From the NCBI GenBank assembly GCA_039566865.1, contig CM076948.1, positions 11,667,001 to 11,731,000 on the forward strand: 64,000 bases of DNA, given 5' to 3'. Both the position numbers and the translations under genes were made by a program. Positions 10,548 to 20,831 of the stretch are shown in pieces (position 1 is the first letter of the stretch; every line of letters begins with the position of its first letter). Below the pieces are notes generated by a model. It was not told the origin of the DNA. It made no database searches and saw only the letters and a program-made list of their open reading frames with translations. The stretch is from Aurelia coerulea. Lineage: Eukaryota > Cnidaria > Scyphozoa > Semaeostomeae > Ulmaridae.

Positions 10548-10838
10548 TTTGTTATGTTGGAATGATTCTTGATACCAAACTTAGCTTTAAAAGTCATGTG
10601 AGTGAAGCTATTTTGAGAGCCAGGCGGGGGATTGGGTTGATAAGACACCTGTCACAATACGTATCAAGGGATGTACTTGATCAAATGTACAAATTGTATG
10701 TGCGCCCCCACCTAGATTACGGTGATATAGTTTACTACATATATGATCCTGACTTGTCATCAGTTATTACAAAGCGTCTTGAACAAACGCAGTATGCAGC
10801 ATCTTTGGCTGTGACTGGGGCATGGAGAGGTACAAGTA

Positions 10839-11086
10839 TTGTTGGGGATACGAACAGGCTAAGTTGTAAGCCTCAAGGAATCCCCCGAAAAGGGCTCCAG
10901 ATCGCATGCGTAGTAAACATTTACTTCACTTATGTAATATGCAAATTAGCTTGACCGTTGAAAACAAGGGAAGAAACAAAAGCAGCGATGCGCATGACAA
11001 CGTCAGCCCCAACGTCCATTCGCTCTCAACAAAGCTGAAACACAATGAATCAAAACAATAGGGTCAGCACTTCATCTCCCCAACAA
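10839..11086. mobile_element. MITE of 248 bp with TTGTTGGGGA ends and 4-bp TSD AGTA
   Basis: The left end TTGTTGGGGATACGAA pairs with the right end TTCATCTCCCCAACAA, and AGTA is duplicated at 10835-10838 and 11087-11090. Removing the element and one AGTA rejoins the LINE codons for RGTSRQKL. The superfamily is uncertain. Nothing is encoded. Confidence 0.78.
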
Positions 11087-11187
11087 AGTAGGCAAAAGCT
11101 TTATGACGAACTTGGGTGGGAATCCTTTTACGAGAGACGATGGTACAGGAGACTATGTCATTTGTTCAAACTAAAGCTGACACAGTA

Positions 11188-11609
11188 CAGTAAATCCCCG
11201 CATATAAGAACCTACAAAAATAAGAACCTAGAGGCTGTTTTTCCTTACTTATGCACTTTGTCATTAAGAACCTGTTTCAGTTTGATATAAAATATGTTCT
11301 CATAGCAGGCGTAGCAAAGTTGATTTTGGATTGTCATTATTAAGTTGATTTTTTTCTCAGTGGGCTGTTAAAGTTTGAATCTCCTCACCTGCTGTTTGTA
11401 AGCTTAGAATTGGGTATTAGGTACTGTATAAGTTTGCCAAATCAAATAGTGGGGCTGAACATCTGCGTTTGAGGATCTAAAACGGCCTACGTAAGGCACT
11501 CTTCAAATAAGAACCTTTATGCCTTGACATTAGTTTTAGTACCTTTAAAATAAGAACCTATTTCAGCCTAGCGGCCAAAAAGTAGGTTCTTATATGCGGG
11601 GATTTACTG
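11188..11609. mobile_element. pogo/Tigger-like MITE with 28-bp perfect TIRs and TA duplication
   Basis: The element starts CAGTAAATCCCCGCATATAA and ends with its exact inverse. The inverted match runs through AGAACCTAC, about 28 bp, between TA dinucleotides (11186-11187 and 11610-11611). CAGT ends with TA targets are typical of pogo-type Tc1/mariner elements. The interior repeats ATAAGAACCT several times. A diverged short relative is at 52662-52819. Confidence 0.87.
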
Positions 11610-11862
11610 TATCCAGCATATCTTTTTTCTCTAATTCCTTCTGAACGGCAGATATCATATGATCTGCGAAACCCTCAAGCCTATGCCCAAAATGGAGCAA
11701 GAACTGATCGTTTTTCCAATTCCTATTTTTATAACACGTTACACGAATGGAACAAATTACCAACTGAAATCCGCGCTTCTAAATCCCTTGCTGAATTTAA
11801 GCGGAAACTGAATGCGTTAATTAGACCGGTCAAAAAGACTATTTATGGAGCATTCAACTTAA

Positions 11863-13533
11863 CCCTATTTCTACCGGGCTTTTTGGACCCTTGCAGTACC
11901 GAAGGGGGGGGGAGGCACAAAGTGCCCCCTTCCACAACTTCGTGAATATTGCAGATATGAGGGTGAAACTTAGTACAATGGTGTAAAAGAAAAAAATATA
12001 CACAATAGGCTACTTTTTTAATTTTTCATTACATACATTACGTCAGTATGACGTCATAATTGAGGAAAATGGCAGTATTTGCCTACTATTAGCAATATTG
12101 CCAATATCTAAGTTTTTATTTAATAATTTCTTTCATATTGCTACTAAAATGTATCACAAAGCATCAACGAGTAAGAATCAGCAATATGATATCCATTTAG
12201 GCTCATTATTCATATAGTACATTCATCATTTATTTACATCAGTTTGTCATTGCTTCATTTAAAACCCCTAATTTCTGATGAAAATACTTTAAATTGCCTC
12301 AAAATCGTTAATAGCGATTAATAGAACCAATTATAGCCATTTAAGGTAACTCTGCTTTCCGCTCTAGTGCACAGCGAAATGCCGTTACGCAAAAAACAAC
12401 TCTCCTCAGAAAACAGTTAATTTCTCCAATATTATTCGGCCCATCGACAAGCGGTAAAAAGGATGTTGTTCTGTATAATCTGGGCAATCGAAAGATGTAT
12501 AAATCGCAATGTTTCCGTCAACCCTGGTTTTGCAAATCCTAGTTCAAATCTTTTTGCTAATTTCAGAAAAGTGGGTTTATCTCCAAAACTACTCGAAAAA
12601 TGTTCGATTTTTTTTCGTTCCATCTTTAGCTAGGTTGTTGATCTACAACTTTGCCAAGTCTGATTCAAAAAGCTAGGCTAGATTTCCTGGAATCAATTTC
12701 GTAATTCTGTTTACTTTTCGACAGCGAAATTGAGAAACCTTGGTCAACAGATTACCATGCTATGAAGCACGCTTGCAAAAGCTCAGGCTTGAAATAACTT
12801 TCAGAAGTTTTTCCATTGGCAAACAAATGAACGTCATCTTCTGGGAATACCATACGCAAGTCTCAAAAGACAACCTTAGTGCGCTTGTAAAAGTATCATT
12901 TGCATCTATTGATTAAAAATTACTGATTTTTACCAGCAACTTCACGAAACCATGCTTTGGGTATCTTTGGAGACTTTCGTAAGCATTCACAGATTATCAA
13001 TTTCTTTTAGAGTCCACAATGAGCATAGATCTTAGATCAAGAACTGATTTTTTTTTGCAAAAACATTCTGCGGGCGTTCAAATCGCTGTGCACTAGAGCG
13101 GAAAGCAGACTTACCTTAAGGTTATCTAATACATTTGTTATTATTTATGTCGTCATAAACTTTCGTGACGTCATGAAAGTTAAAATTGCTGAAATCATCA
13201 TAAATTGAAAAAATTATTTATCATCTGAAAGGTCTCATCGAAAGCTATCGAATGGTGGTATTGGCAATGCTCTAGGATTATTTTCAATGATCTACAATGA
13301 TTCAGGCAAAAACTAGAATCGTTTCTTTAGTTTTCTTGCTGACCACGTGTTGAAAAGTGGTTGGTCACGTGATCACTGTCTACCATTTTGAAACAAAATT
13401 TCAAATTTTAATTAGCCAATTAAATTTTACGAAAAGCTGCAAAGTTTCGGCTCTTTAACTCTCGAACTGACGACACTACATCAAATAAACTTTGCCGCGG
13501 GCACTTTGTGCCCCCCCCCCGGTAGTAATAGGG
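11863..13533. mobile_element. piggyBac-like non-autonomous element (CCCTATTTCTACCGGG)
   Basis: TTAA at 11859-11862 is followed by CCCTATTTCTACCGGGC. The other end reads CCCCGGTAGTAATAGGG followed by TTAT, a mutated TTAA. Just inside each end is a G/C-rich palindromic block, GGCACAAAGTGCC on the left and GGGCACTTTGTGCCC on the right. It is organised like the better preserved element at 15975-16715. It holds a second TTAA element (12345-13115) and is itself inserted in the LINE remnant. No transposase frame was seen. Confidence 0.78.
12345..13115. mobile_element. TTAA-flanked MITE of 771 bp nested in the piggyBac-like element
   Basis: TTAA (12341-12344 and 13116-13119) brackets inverted ends GGTAACTCTGCTTTCCGCTC and its complement. 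The match runs through TAGTGCACAGCGA, about 33 bp with one mismatch. TTAA targets are used by piggyBac and Kolobok transposases. The GG start differs from the CCC ends of the surrounding element, so it is a separate family. A truncated relative is at 4211. Confidence 0.83.
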
Positions 13534-13842
13534 TTATAAAGGGAATAGGGTTATTAGAAATATAACCAAGCTTCGCGTACAACTCAGCGATCTAAATGCA
13601 CACAAATTTCATCATAATTTTGAGTTTCTTAGGCCTATATGTAATTGTGGTGCAGCTAACGAGGACAACGAGCATTATCTCCTGCACTGCCCCCGCTTTA
13701 ATCAATTGCGAGGGAATCTCTTTGGGACTGTCACAGAATTGTCGGGTATTGATATCACAAACCTGGATTCAAAACCTTGTGCAACCTTTTTTTTTTACGG
13801 CAGTTCTAATATGAATATTATTCTCATTGGCAAGGTCCATTG

Positions 13843-14339
13843 AAATTACAGATGAACTTAAGTCCCTAAGGAATAAAACAATAGAAGCATGACATGGCCT
13901 GTCTAGCATATATAAGACAAAGGTCAGCCTCGTGTCACCTCTTTTCAAGTAAACAGTCCAGAACTTGTATATCGCGAATCGAACGCCCAGCTCGCTGCCA
14001 CTGACAAGGATGGCGCCCCGAAGTTTAAGACAACGTGGCATTGAAACCAGATGCAATGAAGCTGTTCTGAAAGATTTTGTTTGTCAGTTTGTCTGCAGAT
14101 GACCATGGAAACTGTGAGATTTATTTCAGTTTGCTTTATCTTTTCCATGTCGTATTCTCTTGGCTCAAGAATTTAGGCCTATTTGCGTTGCTTGCTGCTT
14201 TTTAAAACTGTTACTTGCTTGCCCTTCAATGTAATTTATTTGTTCTCGCTCTTTAGTGTGTAGATAATGCTCAAATTTTGGCACAGACCTGGGCCTAAAC
14301 TCCCAAAGCCGTTCGTATTATCTGCCCGCATGCTGTGTA
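13843..14339. other. Intron sequence without recognised features
   Basis: The stretch follows the end of the LINE ORF2 and probably includes its short 3' UTR. I found no other gene or repeat in it. Confidence 0.45.
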
Positions 14340-14700
14340 AGGAGGTATTTAGCATGGGGGGGGGGGGGCGGTTCTTCCATAGTGCCGCGACGAAGGGTAT
14401 ATTTTTCTTTTCGGACTTTTAGTCCAGGCGAGGGTATACTTTTTTGCAATTTTGGTCTGGCAGTGGTATAGCCAAGGGTATCATTTTTGACAATTTTGGT
14501 TTAAGCCAACGGTCATGATATAATATTTGGTACAAATTTGACGATATTGGTCCAGAGAATGCTCAAGTTTGGTCCAGCGAGGGGTGCAGTTCTCGTAAAT
14601 TTGGTCCTGGGAGTGGTCGGTTCGTCTGGCCGAGGGTACCGTTTTCGTAAATGTTTGCGGCGGGCCCTTGCCCGGGGTTTGGCCGGGGGTCCCCTCAAGG
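14340..14700. repeat. Degenerate direct repeats built on a GAGGGTAT...TTTTGGTC unit
   Basis: After a G tract at 14356-14368, motifs such as GGCGAGGGTATACTTTTT, CAATTTTGGTC and GGTCCAGCGAGGGG recur about every 45-60 bp, six or more times with much divergence. It may be an old minisatellite or part of a G/C-ended MITE like those at 50961 and 53841. Confidence 0.5.
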
Positions 14701-14729
14701 TATTTTAGTTTGAAAGTTTTGATCTGTTC

Positions 14730-15830
14730 AAGCTAGTTTGCTGCAGGCCAATATTTTGCTGCGAGCCTTAGTATTTTGCAGGCTAGGTATTTTACATTGT
14801 ACCCCAAGACTGCTTGTTCGAGCTAGTTTCCTGCAGGTTTTGAATTTTTACATTTTACCTAAACAGCCCATTCGAGCTGAATTGCTGTGGGTTCTTGAAC
14901 TTTTACATTTTATCTAAAGCATCGCGTTCGAGCTGAATTTGCGGGTTTTGAATTTTACATTTTATCTAAAACATCCCGTTCGAGCTGAATTGCTGCGGGT
15001 TTTGAACTTTTTACATTTTATCTAAAACATCCCGTTCGAGCTGAATTACTGCGGGTTTTGAATTTTTACATTTGATCTAAAACATCCCGCTCGAGCTGAA
15101 ATGCTGCGGGTTTTGAACTTTTTACATTTTATCTGAAACATTCCGTTCGAGCTGAATTGCTGCAGGTTTTGAACTTTTTACATTTTACCTAGAATGACCT
15201 GTCCGAGCTGAATTGCTGCGGGTTTTGAACTTTTTACATTTTTATCTAAAGCATCGCGTTCGAGCTGAATTTGCGGGTTTTGAATTTTTACATTTTATCT
15301 AAAACATTTCGAGCTGAATTTTGAACTTTTTACATTTTATCTAAAACATCCCGTTCGAGCTGAATTGCTGCAGGTTTTGAACTTTTTACATTTTACCTAG
15401 AATGACCTGTCCGAGCTGAATTGCTGCGGGTTTTGAACTTTTTACATTTTATCTAAAACATCCCGTTCGAGCTGAATTGCTGCGGGTTTTGAACTTTTAC
15501 ATTTTGTCTAAAACATCCCGTTCGAGCTGAATTGCTGCGGGTTTTGAATTTTTACATTTTACATAGAATGACCTGCCCAAGCTGAATTGCTGCAGGTTTT
15601 TGAATTTTTTACATTTAACCGATTTAACCTAGAATGGCCTGTTCGAACTGAATTGCTGCAGGTTTTGAATTTGTTCATTTTACCTAGAATGGCCTGTTCG
15701 AGCTGCATTGCTGCAGGTTTTGAATTTTTACATTTTACCTAGAATGGCCTGTTCGAGCTGCATTGCTGCAGGTTTTGAATTTTTACATTTTACCTAAAAC
15801 AGCTTGCTCAACAGCATTTTACCCCTGGGA
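14730..15830. repeat. Minisatellite, period about 56 bp, about 19 copies
   Basis: Each unit contains TTCGAGCTGAATTGCTGC, GGGTTTTGAACTTTTTACA and TTTTATCTAAAACATCCCG. The period is mostly 55-56 bp, with some units of 42-65 bp. Two higher-order variants, ending in AACATCCC and AATGACCTG or AATGGCCTG, alternate or cluster. No coding sense is apparent. It sits in the large host intron. Confidence 0.9.
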
Positions 15831-15974
15831 TTTTACCTAAACGTTTGGTTGCTATGCTTATCCTTTCCTGTACTAATTATGACCTAATCAAAAAAATTAG
15901 ACCAAAAAAAAAATTATCTTCTGAGACTCTTCTCATACACTGGATAGCCTGTGCTCTTTTTCTGTCTATCTTAA

Positions 15975-16715
15975 CCCTATCTGGACCGGGGGGGGGCTAA
16001 AATAGCCCCCCCCCCTACCAGTTTTTTCTGGGTATCTTTTTTATGATACTTTCTAGGCTAATTATTTTTCGTGACTTTTCCTAACTATCCTTTTCGCATC
16101 TTTCACAAAAATTTCTACAAGATATTTCATGTATTTTTGGAAATATAAAAATTTTTTCAGAGAGTAGTTTAATATCTTGTTTGTTTTACGGTCAAACCCT
16201 TTATAACTCCAAACTAATATCATTCTTGACAGAAGTGAGATAAATGGATGAAATTTTCAGAGCAACCATAAATCAATGAGACAATATGGAAATAACTTAT
16301 TTTTTTGGTTTTTCTTTTGTATTACGTCATTCATGACATCATATATCTAATGAATTTAGGTAATAAATATAAGTTTATAAATTTCATAATTTTTAAAAAA
16401 AATTATGTTTTTCAGAAAATTAGATATTTCATCTGTTATTTAAAGTTATAAGAAGCATGATATTTCTCGTAAGAAAGTTTTTACAGTTAAATCTGTAAGA
16501 GTACTGTTTTTGGCCTAAAACAAAGAAAATTGATGACGTCATCAAAAATACAACAATTAGAGTAAAATAAAATAGATATTCGGTCGTTTCACATTAAGTT
16601 ACATATTATGACCAAATTTAATCTTTCTAGCCCTTGTCAATTCTGAGTTCTGAGGGGGGGCTAATTTAGCCCCCCTCGGCCTGAGGATGCTCAAAAAAGC
16701 CCGGTCCAGATAGGG
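15975..16715. mobile_element. piggyBac-like MITE with perfect TTAA duplication and TIRs
   Basis: TTAA (15971-15974 and 16716-16719) flanks CCCTATCTGGACCGGG and its exact inverse CCCGGTCCAGATAGGG. Inside the left end lies the palindrome GGGGCTAAAATAGCCCC. Near the right end lies GGGGGCTAATTTAGCCCCC. The 741-bp interior is AT-rich and non-coding. TTAA targets with CCC ends are the signature of piggyBac transposases. Confidence 0.9.
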
Positions 16716-17005
16716 TTAAAGAATTCTTTTCTCAGTTCCTAGTACTCTCAAAAGTTCTTTTCATTCTTCCTATCCGGGGGTCTAGCTAAAGACCTTTACA
16801 CTCGGTGTCATGCTGGGTTCCGGGTAGTCTACTTGTTGCTCTCAACACAATTCTGTTTTTCTAATGACTTGTTTACCTTTTCTCTTTTCATGTCTTGATA
16901 GCTCTTATTTGATAATTTCTTGGTAAGAACAATTGCAGAACCTGTGGTATGATTGTATCAGTAGAAATTGAACTATGACCAATGCTATACAGTATAGCTT
17001 TTAGT

Positions 17006-17277
17006 AAATCCATATATGATCATTTTGAAGGAGAGCTTCGTTTTGCTGGACTACCCAGGAACCTAAACGCGGTCCGAGATGACTGAAGATCAGTAGTAGA
17101 TAATCCATATTTTGCTTTCATACCAGAATGCTTAGCGGTAACAATGTTATTAGTGTTGATAATTTGGCACATTGATGACTGCAAATGAACCCACCATTGA
17201 AGATGACATGTGGATTTTAGATCAAATAGAAGTTGAAATGGACAGCCATGGCATATAAGCTCCATAAGATCTTTATA
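17006..17277 (-). other. Unrecognised open frame, possible exon or repeat fragment
   Basis: The minus strand is open for about 85 codons (DLMELICHGCPFQLLFDLK near the start, KAKYGLSTTDLQSSR further on). I do not recognise it. It may be a fragment of a multicopy gene or chance. No matching neighbouring exon was found. Confidence 0.25.
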
Positions 17278-17308
17278 TACTGCCTATGTAAACCTGTTTG
17301 TAAACGTA

Positions 17309-18272
17309 CAGTCAGCTATTTTAACCTTTCTTTTGACTGATACTCTTTGTAAGCCCTCTATATTGGCATTTTGTTTAAGCTTTATGATTTTTCTCTCGCC
17401 ATATTTTTTCTCTCCATTATTCCTCTAAAGAATTTCAGTTAGTTTCTTGCATAGAAAACAGTTTTTGAATCATGGGATGATGACATTCTTACTCTTTGAT
17501 TGAAACATATGACTAGGAACCCATCCCCCTCTCCTTTTTCCCTCCGGTCAGCTGGCTATGAATTTTGTTTATGATGCATGAGTTATGCATTGATTCCAGG
17601 GATTCTATAAAGGGGCCTCATTTTGATTTCCAGATTTTTGGTAGTTATCCAGTATACCCCGTTGAGAGAAAGAGATCTTTTATGCTTTTACTTGTTTATC
17701 TTTAACATTTGATGAAGTATGATGGAAACTGTTTATTTTATATCACTATTGCTTTTTTATGGCTTATCATGATTATCATATTATTTCATTTCAACTTTTC
17801 CTTTGATTTTTTTTATAAGAGCTATTTTAACCTTTCATTTGACTGATACTCTTTATGTTACCAGTTTGTTTAAGCTGTATGATTTTTCTCTCGCTATATT
17901 TTTTCTCTTCACTCTGAAGAATTTCAGTTAGTTTCTTGCATAGGAAACAGTTTTTTGAATCATGGGATGATGACATTCTTATTCTTGAATTGAACCCTAT
18001 GACCAGGAGCCCATCCCCCCTCCCCTATTCCCTCAGGTCAGCTAGCCATGAATTTTGTTTATGACGCATGAGTTATCCATTGATGCCAGGGATTCTGTGA
18101 AGGGGTCTCATTTTTGATTTCCAGTTTTTGGTAGTTATCCAGTATATCCAGTTGAGAGAAAGGAATCTCTTATACTTTACTTGTTTATCTTTTAAATTTG
18201 ATTAAGTATTATGGAAACTTTGTATATTTTATATCATTATTGCTCTTTTATGGTTTATCATGATTATCATAT
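17309..18272. repeat. Tandem duplication of a segment of about 0.5 kb
   Basis: The unit 17309-17817 is repeated at 17819-18272 with about 90% identity by eye. Shared blocks include GAATTTCAGTTAGTTTCTTG, CATGGGATGATGACATTCTT and CAGGGATTCT. The second copy has small deletions. Neither copy has coding capacity. It is an old local duplication within the large intron. Confidence 0.88.
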
Positions 18273-18770
18273 TTATTAACTATCATTGATATCCTTCCCA
18301 TATAATATACTGTTGCTTTCTTTACCATTGTCATTATTATTCTCATTATTATTTATTTTGAACATTATTGATTAACCTCTTTATTATTACTATGAAAATA
18401 CAACGCTCTTCAATTGATGGATTTAATGTCTTGAGCATTCAGTGACAACAAGTCTCCTTAGATTTTTTCAGAAACTTTTCTTGGTATTCTAGCAGTGTTT
18501 AGTGTTAGTAATACATCGGTTTGCATTTTGTTAATGGTAAATTTTTGTTTCAATCTGTTCTAGTTGTCTATGCAGAGCTTTATCATTGTTATTATTATCA
18601 TTTAAATCATTAATGTTCATTATTATTATTATTCTTATTATTTTCTTCATTATTTTTATTACATATTATTATCATCATTATCATTTTCAAATTTGCCCCA
18701 GATAGAAGCTCCAAGAAAATCAGATATCTGCAGGCAAGCAATTTATTGTTAAATAATGCATTTCATTCAG
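18273..18770. repeat. AT-rich stretch with ATT/TTA simple repeats
   Basis: Interrupted runs of TTATTATTATC and CATTATTATT fill about 18340-18680. Nothing else is recognisable. Confidence 0.6.
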
Positions 18771-19400
18771 ATAGTTAGATAGCCTGCGCGCAGACCCAAT
18801 ATTCTGAAGAAGAAAGGGTCTGCGCAACAACGACCAAAAGCTTGCTACACAGTGCAAATTCCTTTAGGCCATTCATTTTGCTCGGACTACGGATAAATTA
18901 TAGCATAGTCATAAGAGAAAACTTAATTTTTCTCTTGTGACTATGATAATAGCGAACGACATGCTTTTCAACACGCTAAACAACACATCGTTAACAATCA
19001 CACCTTTTCCAGTCCTCTTGGGGTCCTTTTACGAATAAACAATTAAACGTTCAAAACAAAAGCCACAATGCAATCCAAAACATACAAGTGACGAGAACAA
19101 ACAACACAATACACGACTGAACACAAATGTGTGACAGCATATTGTGACAGCAACAAAACGACACGCATGAATTAATCAACTCATGATTGCATAAATTATT
19201 TTCCCTGAAACCCAGAATTGTGCGGTAGCAAAATGGCGCGGCATAGGGGTCAAAAATGGGTCGTCGTAACGGTAGGTCGTCGTAATCATACGGCCCTGCC
19301 TTCTAGAATGCATCGTTGCGCATCTTTACGACCATGCATTCTAGAAAGTATCGTCGAAAATTACCACCATGAATTGTAGAATGCATCGTTGCATAGGCCT

Positions 19401-19610
19401 TGACGCTACACTTAGGGGAAAGCAGCGTCGTATCCTCGTGTCCATTTTACGCTACACTTAGGGGAAAGTAGCGTCGTATCCTCTTTTTCATTTTACGCTA
19501 CACTTTGGGGAAAGCAGCGTCGTATCCTCGTTTCCATTTTACGCCACACTTTGGGGAAAGCAGCGTCGTATCCTCGTTTTCACTCCACGCTACACTTTGG
19601 GGAAAGCGGT
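19401..19610 (-). repeat. 46-bp satellite, left arm, about 4.5 copies
   Basis: Each unit contains GCTACACTT, GGGGAAAGCAGCGTCGTATC and CTCGTTTCCATTTTAC. It is the reverse complement of the array at 20284-20831. Copies differ by a few bases. Confidence 0.92.
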
Positions 19611-19767
19611 GTCGTGGCCGAAGCAAACGTGGGGTACTTCAGCATTGAAAGCAGAAAATGGCAAATGGGAGAGAAAAGAGGATTGCGTGACGCCCTTTTA
19701 TAAGCCAGTGATATTCTTGCTCAGTGCAGTAGTCAACTGAATGATTTTCCCAAAAGAAGTTTACAAC

Positions 19768-20067
19768 ACCAGGGGGGGGGGTACTCAGTTATATTTAGGA
19801 TAAGGGTGTTCAGGCTGAGGTACAACTCATCAAACCAAAAAAAATAATTTTTACCATGAAAATAGACCAAAAAATAACTTTTTCTATCTTTTTCCAAATG
19901 TCTTTCCTTTTTCATATTTGAGACCCAAAAAAGTAAGCCAGAATTTCAGGAACTTACAAAATAACTGTACAAATGATTGACCCAAAAAATAATCCTTGCC
20001 CAAATTTTAGACCCAAGAAAGTAACCTGAGCACCCCTATCCTGAATAATCCAGAGTACCCCCCTGGG
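19768..20067. mobile_element. MITE, family G, copy 2 (inside the foldback element)
   Basis: The left end CCAGGGGGGGGGGTACTCAG and the right end GAGTACCCCCCTGGG are inverted, as are the next roughly 35 bases, which contain ATTTAGGATAAGGGTGTTCA. It shares interior motifs such as TTTTAGACCCAA with copy 1 at 822-1238. The TSD is not clear here. Confidence 0.72.
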
Positions 20068-20283
20068 ACCACGGGAAGATCTTATTTCCACTTCCAGAGG
20101 CAGAGAGGAAAGAGCAGTGCAAAACTTCAGGTGTGAATATTTTCAAGCAGTTTATTATAGTGTGTTACTAGGCCCCCATCCCAGTCATTCTGAGTACAGG
20201 AAGGAAATGTATTCTTTTCATTGTTTAGACTTTCAGTTGTTTTTTAGTTTTTTTGCTGTTTAGACTTTCGCTGTACTTTACAA

Positions 20284-20831
20284 GGACTTTCGTGAAATGA
20301 AAACAAGGATACAACGATGCTTTCCCCAAAGTGTAGCGTGAAATGAAAACAAGGATACGACGCCGCTTTCCCCAAAGTGTAGCGTGAAATAAAAACGAGG
20401 ATACGACGATGCTTTCCCCAAAGTGTAGCGTAAAATGAAAACGAGGATACGATGCTGCTTTCCCCAAAGTGTAGCGTAAAATGAAAACGAGGATACGACG
20501 CCACTTTCTCCAAAGTGTAGCGTAAAATGAAAACGAGGATGCGACGCTGCTTTCCCCAAAGTGTACCGTAAAATGGACACGAGGATACGACGCTGCTTTC
20601 CCCAAAGTGTAGCGTAAAATGAAAACGAGGATACGACACCGCTTTCCCCAAAGTGTAGCGTGAAATGAAAACGAGGATACGACGATGCTTTCCCCAAAGT
20701 GTAGCGTAAAATGAAAACGAGGATACGACGCTGCTTTCCCCAAAGTGTACCGTAAAATGAAAACGAGGATACGACACCGATTTCCCCAAAGTGTAGCGTG
20801 AAATGAAAACGAGGATACGACGCTGCTTTCC
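20284..20831 (+). repeat. 46-bp satellite, right arm, 12 copies
   Basis: Units of exactly 46 bp contain TTTCCCCAAAGTGTAGCGTG, AAATGAAAACGAGGATACGA and CGCTGC. Because 46 is not a multiple of three and the unit lacks stops on the minus strand, three long overlapping minus-strand frames arise. They are artefacts. The array is cut at 20831 by the inserted LINE and picks up again near 22429. Confidence 0.95.

Larger units (their letters stand above)
10552..13842 (+). pseudogene. LINE ORF2 C-terminal part, broken by three DNA-element insertions
   Basis: Four coding pieces line up as one protein: 10552-10834 (LDTKLSFKSHVSEAILRARR, then YVRPHLDYGDIVYY), 11087-11187 (RQKLYDELGWESFYERRW), 11612-11862 (NLRNPQAYAQNGARTDRFSN, then YNTLHEWNKLPTEIRASKS) and 13555-13842 (RVQLSDLNAHKFHHNF, then CNCGAANEDNEHYLLHCPRF). 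The last piece is the Cys/His tail found at the end of many LINE ORF2 proteins. Each gap is filled by a MITE with its own target duplication, and removing the MITEs restores the protein order. The same family leaves 3' ends at 25465-25765 and 62948-63452. Confidence 0.85.

Noticed and set aside
14730..15830. CRISPR array
   Set aside because: The regular 56-bp repeats have no unique spacers, and the whole unit repeats. The genome is eukaryotic. It is a minisatellite.
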